From positions 26,222-90,221 of the forward strand of contig NZ_JAHTKI010000034.1 of NCBI RefSeq assembly GCF_019145475.1: a stretch of DNA of 64,000 nucleotides, in the 5' to 3' direction. A program made the translations under genes and the position numbers. The stretch is from Pseudomonas botevensis (lineage in GTDB: Bacteria; Pseudomonadota; Gammaproteobacteria; Pseudomonadales; Pseudomonadaceae). Under the pieces are notes generated by a model. That model was given only the letters and a program-made list of their open reading frames with translations, was not told the origin of the DNA and made no database searches. Shown piece by piece: positions 51,207-60,819 of the stretch; the first letter of the stretch is position 1, and the number at the start of each line of letters is the position of its first letter.

Positions 51207-52496
51207 ATGACCGACAGCTTCGTCACCCAGTGCCCGCATTGCCAAACCAGTTTCCGTGTCAGCCACGCTCAATTGAGCGTGGCCCGTGGAGTGGTTCGCT
51301 GCGGCTCCTGCCTGCAAGTGTTCAACGCGGCCAAACAGCTGCTCGAACAACGCGCCGGCAAGGACGCGCTGGCGCCGGTCGTGCCAGCCGTTCCGCAACC
51401 GTCCGTCGAAGCGCCGCCAAGCCTGGCGCCGCCCACGGCGGAGGAACCACCGGCCATCGTCGAACCGACGGTGCCGGCACCGCGCGCCATCAGCCAAAAG
51501 CAGTGGAGCGCCTCCGAGCTGGACCTGGACAGCCTGGACCTCGACCAGGAACTCGCCCGCCTCGAGCAACGGGAAATCCAGCCGACCACCGAATTCGGTC
51601 GCCCGCGCGAAGATTCCCTGAGCGCGCGCCGCGACAGTCCCGAGCCGGATGAAGCCGTCTGGCCGGACAGCCTGTTCAGCGAACCCGCCGACGAGCGCAC
51701 GCCCGAGCCTGAAGCCGAGCCGGAAATCGTCGACATCGAGCCGATCAAACCGGAGCGCACCGAACCGTCGCTGTCGCTGGAACCGGTGGATCTGGATGAC
51801 GAGCCGCCGATCCCGCAGCTGCGCCTGCACGATCCGATCGACCCGAACGCCCGCCGCGAACGCCTGTCTGCCAGTGACGACGCCGATGACGAGCTGTCGT
51901 CAATCGAGCCACCGCGCAAGAAACGCGAGCGCGCCGAACCCGGTGTCCGCGCCGAAGTCCTGCAGGACCTGACCGACGATCCGCTGCAACTGGACTGGCA
52001 GAAACGCCGTTCGCCGTGGGGTCGACGCTTTCTCTGGTTGCTGTTGATCCTGCTGGCCGCTGCCGGCCTGGCCGGCCAGTACGTCGCCTATCATTTCGAC
52101 GAGTTGGCGCGCCAGGACCAATACCGCCCGTGGTTCCAGCAACTGTGTCCGCAAATCGGCTGCACGGTGCCGTCCAAGGTCGACATCGCCAAGATCAAGA
52201 GCAGCAACCTCGTGGTGCGCAGCCATCCGGAATTCAGCGGGGCGCTGGTGGTCGATGCGATCATTTACAACCGTGCCCCGTTCTCGCAACCGTTCCCGCT
52301 GCTGGAGCTGCGCTTCGCCGACCTCAACGGCCACTTGATTGCCAGCCGTCGCTTCAAACCCGGCGAATACCTCAACGGCGACCTGGAAGGCATGGCTGAA
52401 ATGCCACCGCAGACGCCAATCCACATTGCCCTGGACATCCTCGATCCAGGCCCGAAAGCGGTGAACTACAGCCTGAGTTTCCACTCCCCCGAGTGA
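51207..52496 (+). CDS. Zinc-ribbon DUF3426 membrane protein
   Basis: The 429-residue protein begins with an MJ0042-type zinc ribbon (TQCPHCQTSFRV and VVRCGSCLQVFN, four cysteines), has a long acidic, proline-rich middle (about residues 60-260), one membrane helix (FLWLLLILLAAAGLAGQYVAY) and a C-terminal DUF3426 domain. The function is unknown; position after prmA is conserved in Pseudomonas. Confidence 0.85.
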   Translation: MTDSFVTQCPHCQTSFRVSHAQLSVARGVVRCGSCLQVFNAAKQLLEQRAGKDALAPVVPAVPQPSVEAPPSLAPPTAEEPPAIVEPTVPAPRAISQKQWSASELDLDSLDLDQELARLEQREIQPTTEFGRPREDSLSARRDSPEPDEAVWPDSLFSEPADERTPEPEAEPEIVDIEPIKPERTEPSLSLEPVDLDDEPPIPQLRLHDPIDPNARRERLSASDDADDELSSIEPPRKKRERAEPGVRAEVLQDLTDDPLQLDWQKRRSPWGRRFLWLLLILLAAAGLAGQYVAYHFDELARQDQYRPWFQQLCPQIGCTVPSKVDIAKIKSSNLVVRSHPEFSGALVVDAIIYNRAPFSQPFPLLELRFADLNGHLIASRRFKPGEYLNGDLEGMAEMPPQTPIHIALDILDPGPKAVNYSLSFHSPE

Positions 52497-52681
52497 AACG
52501 CTTCACCGCTGCGTGATTGACGGCGGTTTTCTGACTTTGCCCCGGACAACCAAACCTCTGGCAATAACAGAATAACTGTTCAGATTTTGTTCAATTCAGC
52601 CTTTATCCAGTCATCGAGAGCGGGTATCATGCCAACCCTTTTTCGAACTCTAATGATCCGGCCCCACTTCAGGGAAGTCCT

Positions 52682-53692
52682 ATGTCGGCGGTACGCATCG
52701 GCCCATACACATTGCAGAACGGCTTGATTCTCGCCCCCATGGCGGGCGTCACCGACCAGCCCTTTCGTCAGTTGTGCAAACGTCTGGGCGCAGGGCTTGT
52801 AGTCTCGGAAATGGTCACCAGTGACATGAGCCTGTGGAACACCCGCAAGTCGCGCATGCGCATGATCCACGAAGGCGATCCCGAGCCGCGCTCGGTGCAG
52901 ATCGCCGGTGGCGACGCGCAGATGCTGGCGGATGCGGCCCGGGCCAACGTCGAACTGGGCGCACAGATTATTGATATCAACATGGGTTGCCCGGCAAAGA
53001 AGGTCTGCAACAAGGCTGCCGGCTCCGCGTTGCTGAAAGATGAAGCACTGGTGACCGAGATCCTGCAGGCCGTGGTGGCTGCGGTCGATGTGCCGGTCAC
53101 CTTGAAGATCCGCACCGGCTGGGATCGCGACAACAAGAACGGCCTGACCGTGGCGAAGATCGCCGAGCAGGCCGGGATCACGGCGCTGGCGGTGCATGGC
53201 CGCACCCGTGCCGACCTGTACACCGGTGAAGCCGAGTACGACACGATTGCCGCGATCAAGCAGGCGGTGTCGATCCCGGTGTTCGCCAATGGCGATATCG
53301 ATTCGCCGCAGAAGGCCCGCTACGTGCTCGACGCGACCGGTGCCGATGGCCTGCTGATAGGTCGGGCTGCCCAGGGGCGGCCATGGATTTTTCGTGAGAT
53401 CGAGCACTTCCTGCGGACCGGCGAGATGTTGCCGGCGCCGGAGCTGATCGAGGTGGAACGCATTCTGCTTGAGCATCTGGCCGCCCTCCACGCTTTCTAT
53501 GGGGACGTGATGGGCGTACGCATTGCTCGTAAGCATGTGGGCTGGTATCTCGCAACCTTGCCGGGCGCCAGGGAGTTTCGCGCCCGTTTCAATCGTTTGG
53601 ATGGTACGGAAACACAATGCGCCAACGTTCGGGAGTTCTTCGCCGAGCGTTACAAGAGCCTGACAGGGGACGGAGAAGGGGTGGCCGCATGA
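52682..53692 (+). CDS. dusB: tRNA-dihydrouridine synthase B
   Basis: This 336-residue flavoenzyme contains IGPYTLQNGLILAPMAGVTD at the N-terminus, the catalytic cysteine in NMGCPAKKVCNKAAGSAL, and AVHGRTRADLYTG. It reduces specific uridines of tRNA to dihydrouridine. Its stop overlaps the fis start (ATGA); the dusB-fis operon is conserved in gamma-proteobacteria. Confidence 0.95.
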   Translation: MSAVRIGPYTLQNGLILAPMAGVTDQPFRQLCKRLGAGLVVSEMVTSDMSLWNTRKSRMRMIHEGDPEPRSVQIAGGDAQMLADAARANVELGAQIIDINMGCPAKKVCNKAAGSALLKDEALVTEILQAVVAAVDVPVTLKIRTGWDRDNKNGLTVAKIAEQAGITALAVHGRTRADLYTGEAEYDTIAAIKQAVSIPVFANGDIDSPQKARYVLDATGADGLLIGRAAQGRPWIFREIEHFLRTGEMLPAPELIEVERILLEHLAALHAFYGDVMGVRIARKHVGWYLATLPGAREFRARFNRLDGTETQCANVREFFAERYKSLTGDGEGVAA

Positions 53693-54009
53693 CGATGATG
53701 ACCGAGACTTTAGTGAGTGGAACAACACCCGTGAGCGACAACGTGAATTTGAAACAGCACCTCAATACCCCGAGCGAAGAAGGCCAGACCCTTCGCGGGA
53801 GTGTCGAGAAGGCGCTGCACAATTATTTCGCCCACCTTGAGGGCGCTGCCGTCACGGATGTGTACAACCTGGTGCTCTCCGAAGTCGAGGCTCCCCTGCT
53901 CGAAAGCGTGATGAACTACGTCAAGGGCAACCAGACCAAGGCCAGCGAGCTGCTCGGACTCAACCGTGGCACGCTGCGCAAGAAACTCAAGCAGTACGAT
54001 CTGCTGTAA
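53689..54009 (+). CDS. fis: Nucleoid-associated DNA-binding protein Fis
   Basis: The 106-residue protein has the Fis C-terminal helix-turn-helix (YVKGNQTKASELLGLNRGTL then RKKLKQY) and the preceding dimer helices. Fis bends DNA and tunes stable-RNA and growth-phase promoters. ATG codons at 53689, 53695 and 53698 are all possible starts; the first overlaps the dusB stop. A terminator follows. Confidence 0.95.
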   Translation: MTMMTETLVSGTTPVSDNVNLKQHLNTPSEEGQTLRGSVEKALHNYFAHLEGAAVTDVYNLVLSEVEAPLLESVMNYVKGNQTKASELLGLNRGTLRKKLKQYDLL

Positions 54010-54026
54010 GCATTCAATCAAACCAG

Positions 54027-54058
54027 AAAGGCGCCCGCGTAAAACCGGTCGCCTTTTT
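54027..54058 (+). terminator. Rho-independent terminator after fis
   Basis: AAAGGCG (54027-54033) pairs with CGCCTTT (54050-54056), an inner CC/GG adds to the stem, and a run of six T follows. Confidence 0.75.
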
Positions 54059-54091
54059 TGCTGACTTCCTTTGCTTTTGATGGAAATTGAG

Positions 54092-55699
54092 ATGACCGAC
54101 CAGACTACCCGCCTGCCGATCCGCCGCGCCTTGATCAGCGTTTCCGACAAGACCGGGATCCTCGAATTCGCCAGGGAGCTGGAAGCCCTAGGCGTGGAAA
54201 TCCTCTCCACCGGCGGGACCTTCAAACTGCTGCAGGACAACGGCGTGGCCGCAGTGGAAGTCGCGGATTACACCGGTTTCGCGGAAATGATGGACGGTCG
54301 GGTGAAAACCCTGCACCCGAAAATCCACGGCGGGATCCTCGGTCGTCGCGGTATCGACGACGCGATCATGAACGAGCACGGCATCAAGCCGATCGATCTG
54401 GTGGCGGTCAACCTGTATCCGTTCGAAGCCACCATCAGCAAGCCAGGCTGCGACCTGCCGACCGCCATCGAGAACATCGACATCGGTGGCCCGACCATGG
54501 TCCGTTCGGCCGCGAAAAACCACAAAGACGTAGCGATCGTGGTGAATGCCAGCGATTACGCCGACGTCCTGCAAAACCTCAAGGCCGGTGGCCTGACCTA
54601 CGCCCAGCGTTTCGACCTGATGCTCAAGGCGTTCGAACACACCGCCGCCTACGACGGCATGATCGCCAACTACATGGGCACTGTGAACCAGGCCGCTGAA
54701 ACCCTGAGCACTGAAGGTCGCAGCGAATTCCCGCGCACCTTCAACAGCCAGTTCATCAAGGCCCAGGAAATGCGCTACGGCGAGAACCCGCACCAGAGCG
54801 CGGCGTTCTACGTGGAAGCGAAACCGGCCGAAGTCGGCATCTCCACCGCCACCCAGTTGCAAGGCAAGGAACTGTCGTACAACAACGTGGCCGACACCGA
54901 CGCCGCGCTGGAATGCGTGAAGAGCTTCGTCAAACCGGCCTGCGTGATCGTCAAGCACGCCAACCCGTGCGGCGTGGCCGTGAGCCCGGACGCCGAAGGC
55001 GGCATCCGTCAGGCCTACGAACTGGCCTATGCCACCGACACCGAGTCGGCCTTCGGCGGCATCATCGCCTTCAACCGTGAACTGGATGCCGAAACCGCCA
55101 AGGCGATCGTCGAGCGTCAGTTCGTCGAAGTCATCATCGCCCCGAGCGTCAGCGCCGAAGCCCGCGCCGTCGTGGCCGCAAAAGCCAACGTGCGCCTGCT
55201 GGCCTGTGGCGAGTGGTCGGCCGACCGTGTTCCGGCCTGGGACTACAAGCGCGTCAACGGTGGCTTGCTGGTGCAGAGCCGCGACATCGGCATGATCGGT
55301 GCCGACGACCTGAAAGTGGTGACCAAGCGCGCACCGACCGAACAGGAAATCAACGACCTGATCTTCGCCTGGAAAGTGGCCAAGTTCGTCAAGTCCAACG
55401 CCATCGTCTACGCCAAGAACCGTCAGACCATCGGTGTCGGCGCCGGCCAGATGAGCCGCGTGAACTCCGCGCGCATCGCCGCGATCAAGGCTGAACACGC
55501 CGGCCTGCAAGTCGCGGGCTCGGTGATGGCATCGGACGCGTTCTTCCCGTTCCGCGACGGCCTGGACAACGCGGCCAAGGTCGGCATCACTGCGGTGATC
55601 CAGCCGGGCGGTTCGATGCGTGACAACGAAGTCATTGCCGCTGCCGATGAAGCCGGCATCGCGATGGTGTTCACCGGCATGCGCCACTTCCGTCACTAA
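54092..55699 (+). CDS. purH: Bifunctional AICAR formyltransferase/IMP cyclohydrolase
   Basis: The 535-residue protein has an N-terminal IMP cyclohydrolase domain (RRALISVSDKTGILEFAREL) and a C-terminal AICAR transformylase with the KHANPCGVA motif and SDAFFPFRDGLDNAA. It catalyses the last two steps of IMP synthesis. The start MTDQTTRL is used. purD follows after a 189-bp gap that holds a cruciform. Confidence 0.97.
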   Translation: MTDQTTRLPIRRALISVSDKTGILEFARELEALGVEILSTGGTFKLLQDNGVAAVEVADYTGFAEMMDGRVKTLHPKIHGGILGRRGIDDAIMNEHGIKPIDLVAVNLYPFEATISKPGCDLPTAIENIDIGGPTMVRSAAKNHKDVAIVVNASDYADVLQNLKAGGLTYAQRFDLMLKAFEHTAAYDGMIANYMGTVNQAAETLSTEGRSEFPRTFNSQFIKAQEMRYGENPHQSAAFYVEAKPAEVGISTATQLQGKELSYNNVADTDAALECVKSFVKPACVIVKHANPCGVAVSPDAEGGIRQAYELAYATDTESAFGGIIAFNRELDAETAKAIVERQFVEVIIAPSVSAEARAVVAAKANVRLLACGEWSADRVPAWDYKRVNGGLLVQSRDIGMIGADDLKVVTKRAPTEQEINDLIFAWKVAKFVKSNAIVYAKNRQTIGVGAGQMSRVNSARIAAIKAEHAGLQVAGSVMASDAFFPFRDGLDNAAKVGITAVIQPGGSMRDNEVIAAADEAGIAMVFTGMRHFRH

Positions 55700-55738
55700 C
55701 TGGTCGACGGCCGCACTGAAGCCGGTATCTGCTGCGTT

Positions 55739-55798
55739 GGAGCCGACCTCAATGATGCTCATTGCCAAAAGGCAACTCCGCTCATCGAGGTCGACTCC
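55739..55798. repeat. 60-bp imperfect palindrome between purH and purD
   Basis: Arms of 17 bases (55739-55755 and 55782-55798) pair at 15 positions; the two others are C/A-type mismatches. Inside is a smaller hairpin TTGCC-AAAA-GGCAA (55762-55775). There is no U run, so it is more likely a repeat or processing site than a simple terminator. Confidence 0.6.
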
Positions 55799-55888
55799 GC
55801 CTTGCATCTACCGACTTCATTGCGACCTCCTATAGCGTGAAGCGCTTTAGGTTCTAAAACAGAATTAGCGTCATCCGAGGTTTTTGAA

Positions 55889-57184
55889 ATGAATGTTTTG
55901 ATCATTGGCAGCGGTGGCCGTGAACACGCCCTGGCCTGGAAAGTGGCTCAGGATCCGCGTGTGCAGAAGGTTTTCGTGGCTCCGGGCAACGCCGGCACCG
56001 CGATTGAAGCCAAGTGCGAAAACGTCGCCATCGACGTCCTGGCCCTCGAGCAACTGGCCGATTTCGCCGAGAAAAACGTCTCCCTGACCATCGTCGGCCC
56101 GGAAGTGCCGCTGGTGGCCGGCGTGGTCGATCTGTTCCGCTCCCGTGGCCTGGACTGCTTCGGCCCGACCGCCGGTGCCGCGCAGCTCGAAGGCTCGAAG
56201 GCCTTCACCAAGGATTTCCTGGCGCGCCACAAGATCCCGACCGCCGACTACCAGAACTTCACCGAAATCGAGCCGGCCCTGGCTTATCTGCGTGAAAAAG
56301 GCGCGCCGATCGTGATCAAGGCCGATGGCCTGGCCGCCGGTAAAGGCGTGATCGTCGCCATGACCCTGGCCGAAGCCGAAGACGCCGTGCGCGACATGCT
56401 CGCCGGCAACGCGTTCGGCGACGCCGGTTCGCGCGTGGTGATCGAAGAGTTCCTCGACGGCGAAGAAGCCAGCTTCATCGTCATGGTCGACGGCAAGAAC
56501 GTTCTGCCGATGGCCACCAGCCAGGACCACAAACGCGTCGGCGACGGCGACAGCGGCCCGAACACCGGCGGCATGGGTGCCTACTCCCCGGCACCGGTGG
56601 TCACCGCCGACGTTCACCAGCGCGTGATGGACCAGGTGATCTGGCCGACCGTGCGCGGCATGGCCGAGGAAGGCAACGTCTACACCGGTTTCCTGTACGC
56701 CGGTCTGATGATCGACAAGGCCGGCAATCCGAAAGTCATCGAGTTCAACTGCCGTTTCGGCGACCCGGAAACCCAACCGGTGATGCTGCGCCTGCAATCG
56801 AGCCTGGTGCTGCTGGTCGAAGCCGCGCTGGCCCAGGCGCTGGACAAGGTCGAAGCGCAGTGGGATCCACGCCCGAGCGTCGGCATCGTGCTGGCCGCCG
56901 GCGGCTACCCTGGCGACTACGCCAAGGGCGCGCCGATCAACGGTCTGGATGCAGCGGCAGGCCTGGAAGGCAAAGTCTTCCACGCCGGCACCGCGCTCAA
57001 GGACGGCCAGGTCGTGACCGCCGGTGGCCGGGTGCTGTGCGCCACCGCCATGGGTGCCACCGTCGGTGCAGCCCAGCAGCAGGCCTACAAGCTGGCGGCG
57101 GCGATCGACTGGGAAGGCTGCTTCTACCGCAAGGACATTGGCTACCGCGCCATTGCCCGTGAACGTGGCGAAACCCAGGAATAA
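55889..57184 (+). CDS. purD: Phosphoribosylamine-glycine ligase
   Basis: The 431-residue ATP-grasp enzyme contains VLIIGSGGREHALAWK at the start and TGGMGAYSPAPVV and EFNCRFGDPETQPVM later. It makes glycinamide ribonucleotide in purine synthesis. The leader sequence ends with GAGG near the ATG. A hairpin follows. Confidence 0.97.
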   Translation: MNVLIIGSGGREHALAWKVAQDPRVQKVFVAPGNAGTAIEAKCENVAIDVLALEQLADFAEKNVSLTIVGPEVPLVAGVVDLFRSRGLDCFGPTAGAAQLEGSKAFTKDFLARHKIPTADYQNFTEIEPALAYLREKGAPIVIKADGLAAGKGVIVAMTLAEAEDAVRDMLAGNAFGDAGSRVVIEEFLDGEEASFIVMVDGKNVLPMATSQDHKRVGDGDSGPNTGGMGAYSPAPVVTADVHQRVMDQVIWPTVRGMAEEGNVYTGFLYAGLMIDKAGNPKVIEFNCRFGDPETQPVMLRLQSSLVLLVEAALAQALDKVEAQWDPRPSVGIVLAAGGYPGDYAKGAPINGLDAAAGLEGKVFHAGTALKDGQVVTAGGRVLCATAMGATVGAAQQQAYKLAAAIDWEGCFYRKDIGYRAIARERGETQE

Positions 57185-57195
57185 GCTGTTGATGA

Positions 57196-57228
57196 AGCCC
57201 GGCGCAGGATGCCCTCCTTCGCCGGGCT
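57196..57228 (+). terminator. Hairpin after purD
   Basis: AGCCCGGCG pairs with CGCCGGGCT (9 bp, 15-base loop), 11 bases after the purD stop. No U run follows, so termination would be partial or Rho-assisted; retS could receive read-through. Confidence 0.5.
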
Positions 57229-57284
57229 GTTCCGCCGCCGCGCATCGTTATATTCTGGCTCCAACCTACGATAGGGATTTCGCC

Positions 57285-60062
57285 GTGCGCTGGCTCAGGA
57301 TTGCCATAGGACTCACCGTCACACTGCTGACCTTGCTCTGCATGCTTCCGGCCCAAGCCGCGCAAGGCAGTGGCTGGGCGGTTTTGCTCGACGATCAGGG
57401 CAATCTGCAACTGAGCGACATCCGTTCCGCCCGCTATACCAATCAATTCAGCCCCATCGACCTCGATCGCCTGACGGCGGCCGAGCCCGATGGCGCGCTC
57501 TGGCTGCGCTTCAGACTGGCGCCCGGCAAGCACGAACAAGTGCTGCGGATCTTCGCCCCCGACCTGTCGCACCTGAACCTGTACGTGCTGGACGGCGAAA
57601 AGCTGATCGAGCAACGGGAAACCGGCACCGCCCAGCCCCAGGTCGAACGGCCGCTGCCCAGCAGCGATTTCATGCTGCCGCTGCCGCAAAGCGACAAGCC
57701 CCTCGATGTCTATCTGCGACTGGTCTCCGATCACCAGTTGCGCCCCTATATCACCCTGCAATCGGCGGTGATGAGCGCGGCCAGTCAGAACCAGACACTG
57801 GTCTACGGCCTGCTGTTCGGCTGTCTCGGCATGCTGATCCTGCACAATCTGATCCGCTACGCCTACACCCGTTCGCGCAGCAGTCTGTGGCTGGCGGTGT
57901 GTGAAGGTCTGCTGAGCCTGAGCCTGTTGCTGCTGCTCAACCTCGCCGGGCCATGGCTGCCGAACTGGCACGCGATCCAGACTCCGGGCGCCTATCTGGC
58001 CCTGCTGCTGACCGCCCCCGCCGGGCTGATGTTCGCCTACCGCTTCTTCTCGCCGCTCGGTGCGCATCCGCTGAACAAGCTGTTGCTCGGCGACATCCTG
58101 TTCATCGTGATCTGCAGCCTGCTGCTGTTGTTCGTCAACACCCTGCCGCTGAATTTCATCACTTACGCCCTGGTCGCCCTGGCCGGCCTGAGCATGCTGC
58201 TGGTCGGTTTCTATCACTGGCAGAAGGGCTACCGCCCTGCCCGACTGTTCGTCGCCGCCATGGTGATATTCAACATCGGCACGCTGATCATCCTCCCGGC
58301 CCTGCTCGGTTTGACCCTGGTGGCGCCGCAAGGCCTGATCATGACCCTGATGGCGTTCATCTGCATCAGCGGCCTGTTGATGAGCATTGCCCTGGGCGAG
58401 CGCCAGCGCAGCATCACTGAAAGCCATTTCAGCATCAGCCGCGACCTTGCTGCCAGCAACGCCGAAATCAATGCCAAGGCCGAATTCCTGGCCAAGATCA
58501 GCCATGAGATCCGCACGCCAATGAACGGTGTGCTGGGCATGACCGAACTGCTCCTCGGCACGCCGCTGTCGGTCAAGCAGCGCGACTACGTGCAGACCAT
58601 CCACAGCGCCGGCAACGAGCTGCTGACCCTGATCAACGAGATTCTCGACATCTCCAAACTGGAATCCGGGCAGATCGAACTGGACGATGTGCAGTTCGAT
58701 CTCAACGCCCTGATCGACGATTGCCTGAGCATCTACCGGGCCAAGGCCGAACAGCAGAACGTCGAGCTGATCAGTTTCATTCAGCCCCAGGTGCCACGGG
58801 TCATCAGCGGCGACCCGACGCGTCTGCGCCAGACCCTGCTGAGCCTTCTGGAAAACGCCCTGAAGAAAACCGAAGAGGGCGAAGTGCTGGTGGTGGTCGC
58901 CCTCGACGAACGCAGCAGCAAGCCGCGCCTGCGCATCGCCGTGCAGGACAGCGGCCAGCCGATGGAACAGGACGAGCGCGAAGCGCTGATGCACGCCGAG
59001 CTGCACAGCAAGCATTTCCTGTCGGCCAATCGCCTGGGCGGCAACCTCGGCCTGGTGATCGCCCGGCAGCTGATCCGTCTGATGCAGGGCGAGTTCGGCA
59101 TCAAGAGCGGCGGCAGCCAGGGCAGCACCTTATGGCTGACCCTGCCGCTGGACCCGGATCGCCTGGAACACCCGACGTCCGATCTCGACGGCCCGCTGCA
59201 AGGTGCGCGGGTGCTGGTGGTCGACGACAACGACACCTGCCGCAAGGTGCTGGTGCAGCAATGCAGCGCCTGGGGCCTGAACGTCAGCGCCGTGCCATCG
59301 GGCAAGGAAGCACTGGCCCTGCTGCGCACCAAAGCCCACTTGCGCGACTACTTCGACATTGTGCTGCTGGATCAGAACATGCCCGGCATGACCGGCATGC
59401 AACTGGCGGCCAAGATCAAGGAAGACCCGAGCCTGAACCACGACATCCTGCTGATCATGCTCACCGGCATCAGCAATGCGCCGAGCAAGATCATCGCGCG
59501 CAATTCGGGGATCAAGCGCATCCTGGCCAAACCGGTGGCCGGGTATACCCTCAAGACCACCCTCGCCGACGAGTTGAACCAGCGCAATCGCGGGCAAGTG
59601 GTGTTCCAGCCTCAGGTCGTCACAGCGGCCACGACGGTCAAGGTGCCAAGCGATTTCCGCATTCTGGTGGCCGAAGACAACACCATTTCCACCAAGGTTA
59701 TTCGCGGCATGCTCGGCAAGCTCAACCTGCAACCGGACACCGCGAGCAACGGCGAAGAAGCCTTGCAGGCGATGAAGGCCCAGCGGTACGACCTGGTGCT
59801 GATGGACTGCGAGATGCCGATTCTCGATGGTTTCTCCGCCACCCAGCAGCTGCGTGCCTGGGAAGTCGGCAACCAGCGCACCCGCACGCCGATCGTGGCG
59901 CTGACCGCGCACATTCTTGCCGAGCACAAGGAGCGCGCGCGCCAGGCCGGGATGGACGGGCACATGGCCAAACCGGTGGAGCTGTCACAGTTGCGCGAGC
60001 TGATCGAACACTGGGTCGCCCAGCGTGACCAGCACAACCGCAGCACGGCACACACCTCGTAA
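57285..60062 (+). CDS. retS: RetS-type hybrid sensor kinase (Gac pathway modulator)
   Basis: The 925-residue protein has a signal peptide, a periplasmic 7TMR-DISMED2 domain (about residues 35-180), seven membrane helices (about 185-390), a HisKA domain with KISHEIRTPMNGVLGMTELL, a HATPase-like domain and two receivers (LLDQNMPGMTG and LMDCEMPILDG). The G1 box reads QDSGQP and lacks the usual second glycine. In P. aeruginosa RetS antagonises GacS and thereby represses biofilm and T6SS. The GTG at 57285 follows AGGGA; no ATG fits. It is located after purD, as in P. aeruginosa. Confidence 0.93.
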   Translation: MRWLRIAIGLTVTLLTLLCMLPAQAAQGSGWAVLLDDQGNLQLSDIRSARYTNQFSPIDLDRLTAAEPDGALWLRFRLAPGKHEQVLRIFAPDLSHLNLYVLDGEKLIEQRETGTAQPQVERPLPSSDFMLPLPQSDKPLDVYLRLVSDHQLRPYITLQSAVMSAASQNQTLVYGLLFGCLGMLILHNLIRYAYTRSRSSLWLAVCEGLLSLSLLLLLNLAGPWLPNWHAIQTPGAYLALLLTAPAGLMFAYRFFSPLGAHPLNKLLLGDILFIVICSLLLLFVNTLPLNFITYALVALAGLSMLLVGFYHWQKGYRPARLFVAAMVIFNIGTLIILPALLGLTLVAPQGLIMTLMAFICISGLLMSIALGERQRSITESHFSISRDLAASNAEINAKAEFLAKISHEIRTPMNGVLGMTELLLGTPLSVKQRDYVQTIHSAGNELLTLINEILDISKLESGQIELDDVQFDLNALIDDCLSIYRAKAEQQNVELISFIQPQVPRVISGDPTRLRQTLLSLLENALKKTEEGEVLVVVALDERSSKPRLRIAVQDSGQPMEQDEREALMHAELHSKHFLSANRLGGNLGLVIARQLIRLMQGEFGIKSGGSQGSTLWLTLPLDPDRLEHPTSDLDGPLQGARVLVVDDNDTCRKVLVQQCSAWGLNVSAVPSGKEALALLRTKAHLRDYFDIVLLDQNMPGMTGMQLAAKIKEDPSLNHDILLIMLTGISNAPSKIIARNSGIKRILAKPVAGYTLKTTLADELNQRNRGQVVFQPQVVTAATTVKVPSDFRILVAEDNTISTKVIRGMLGKLNLQPDTASNGEEALQAMKAQRYDLVLMDCEMPILDGFSATQQLRAWEVGNQRTRTPIVALTAHILAEHKERARQAGMDGHMAKPVELSQLRELIEHWVAQRDQHNRSTAHTS

Positions 60063-60063
60063 C

Positions 60064-60759
60064 TCAGAGAGCAACCGCTTCAGGCACTTCCCGGATCAGC
60101 TCGGCGAACGGTTCCAGGCGTTTGCCGAGCGCCGCCCGAACGGGCTTGTGCAACGCCGTGACCAGATCTGCCTGAAAGAATCGTTGTTCGATAACTCCGG
60201 CCACATTGTCAGCGTTGAAAACCCGGGCAAACGGATTGCCCGTATCGCCTGCCGAAGCGCTCAACATCAGATAAGCCGCATTCAGCCGAAGGCCGGGCTG
60301 CGCCACCACGACCAGAAAATGAAACTGATCGATGGCCGCGACCTCCTCGTCACCCGGTTCTTTCCGCCGCTGAACCCTTTCCCGCAGGAAACCCACAACC
60401 GGGTCGGTCGGCGGTAACCCGGCGATGTATTGCAGAATGGCCGAACATTCGGCGACCTCGTGACTCTGCAACCCGTTGCCCAACTGCTCCACCAGACAAT
60501 CCACAGGCGCCACTGAGGCGCCGGGTTGCGGGGTGAACTTGTCCCACGTCACTGATTGCTGCAACCAGGTGTCTTTCAGCACTTGTTGCCAGATTGAGTA
60601 CCATTCTCCGTATTCGGAAGTAAGCGGATATCTTTTAGTGGCTGCCAACTGTGCAAACAACAATGAATGTTGAACATCCTGCTTTTCCTGAATGGACATT
60701 TGCGCAGGTAGAACGACCAATGCACCCGCATTGATAAATACCGAATATTGTTTTTGCAT
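60064..60759 (-). CDS. Hypothetical protein, paralogue of the upstream gene
   Basis: This 231-residue protein has no signal peptide and no clear membrane helix. It shares with the gene at 60820 the motif LFAQLAATKRYP...EWYSIWQQVLKD (there LFASLAATKKYP...EWYQTFLAAIQD) and the same overall order, so the two are diverged duplicates. Function is not recognised. The second of two adjacent ATG codons (60759) is better spaced from GGGAGG. Its stop is one base from the retS stop on the other strand, with no terminator between. Confidence 0.7.
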   Translation of the reverse strand: MQKQYSVFINAGALVVLPAQMSIQEKQDVQHSLLFAQLAATKRYPLTSEYGEWYSIWQQVLKDTWLQQSVTWDKFTPQPGASVAPVDCLVEQLGNGLQSHEVAECSAILQYIAGLPPTDPVVGFLRERVQRRKEPGDEEVAAIDQFHFLVVVAQPGLRLNAAYLMLSASAGDTGNPFARVFNADNVAGVIEQRFFQADLVTALHKPVRAALGKRLEPFAELIREVPEAVAL

Positions 60760-60779
60760 CATCGCCTCCCTTACATGAG

Positions 60780-60813
60780 CAAATGGCGACATCACTGTCG
60801 CCATTTGTTTTTT
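60780..60813 (+). terminator. Intrinsic terminator pointing against the two hypothetical genes
   Basis: A 12-bp perfect stem (CAAATGGCGACA paired with TGTCGCCATTTG, 60780-60791/60796-60807) is followed by six T on the + strand. On the minus strand, on which both neighbouring genes run, the hairpin has no U run. It would stop + strand transcripts, such as read-through from retS. Confidence 0.7.
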
Positions 60814-60819
60814 ATCCAA

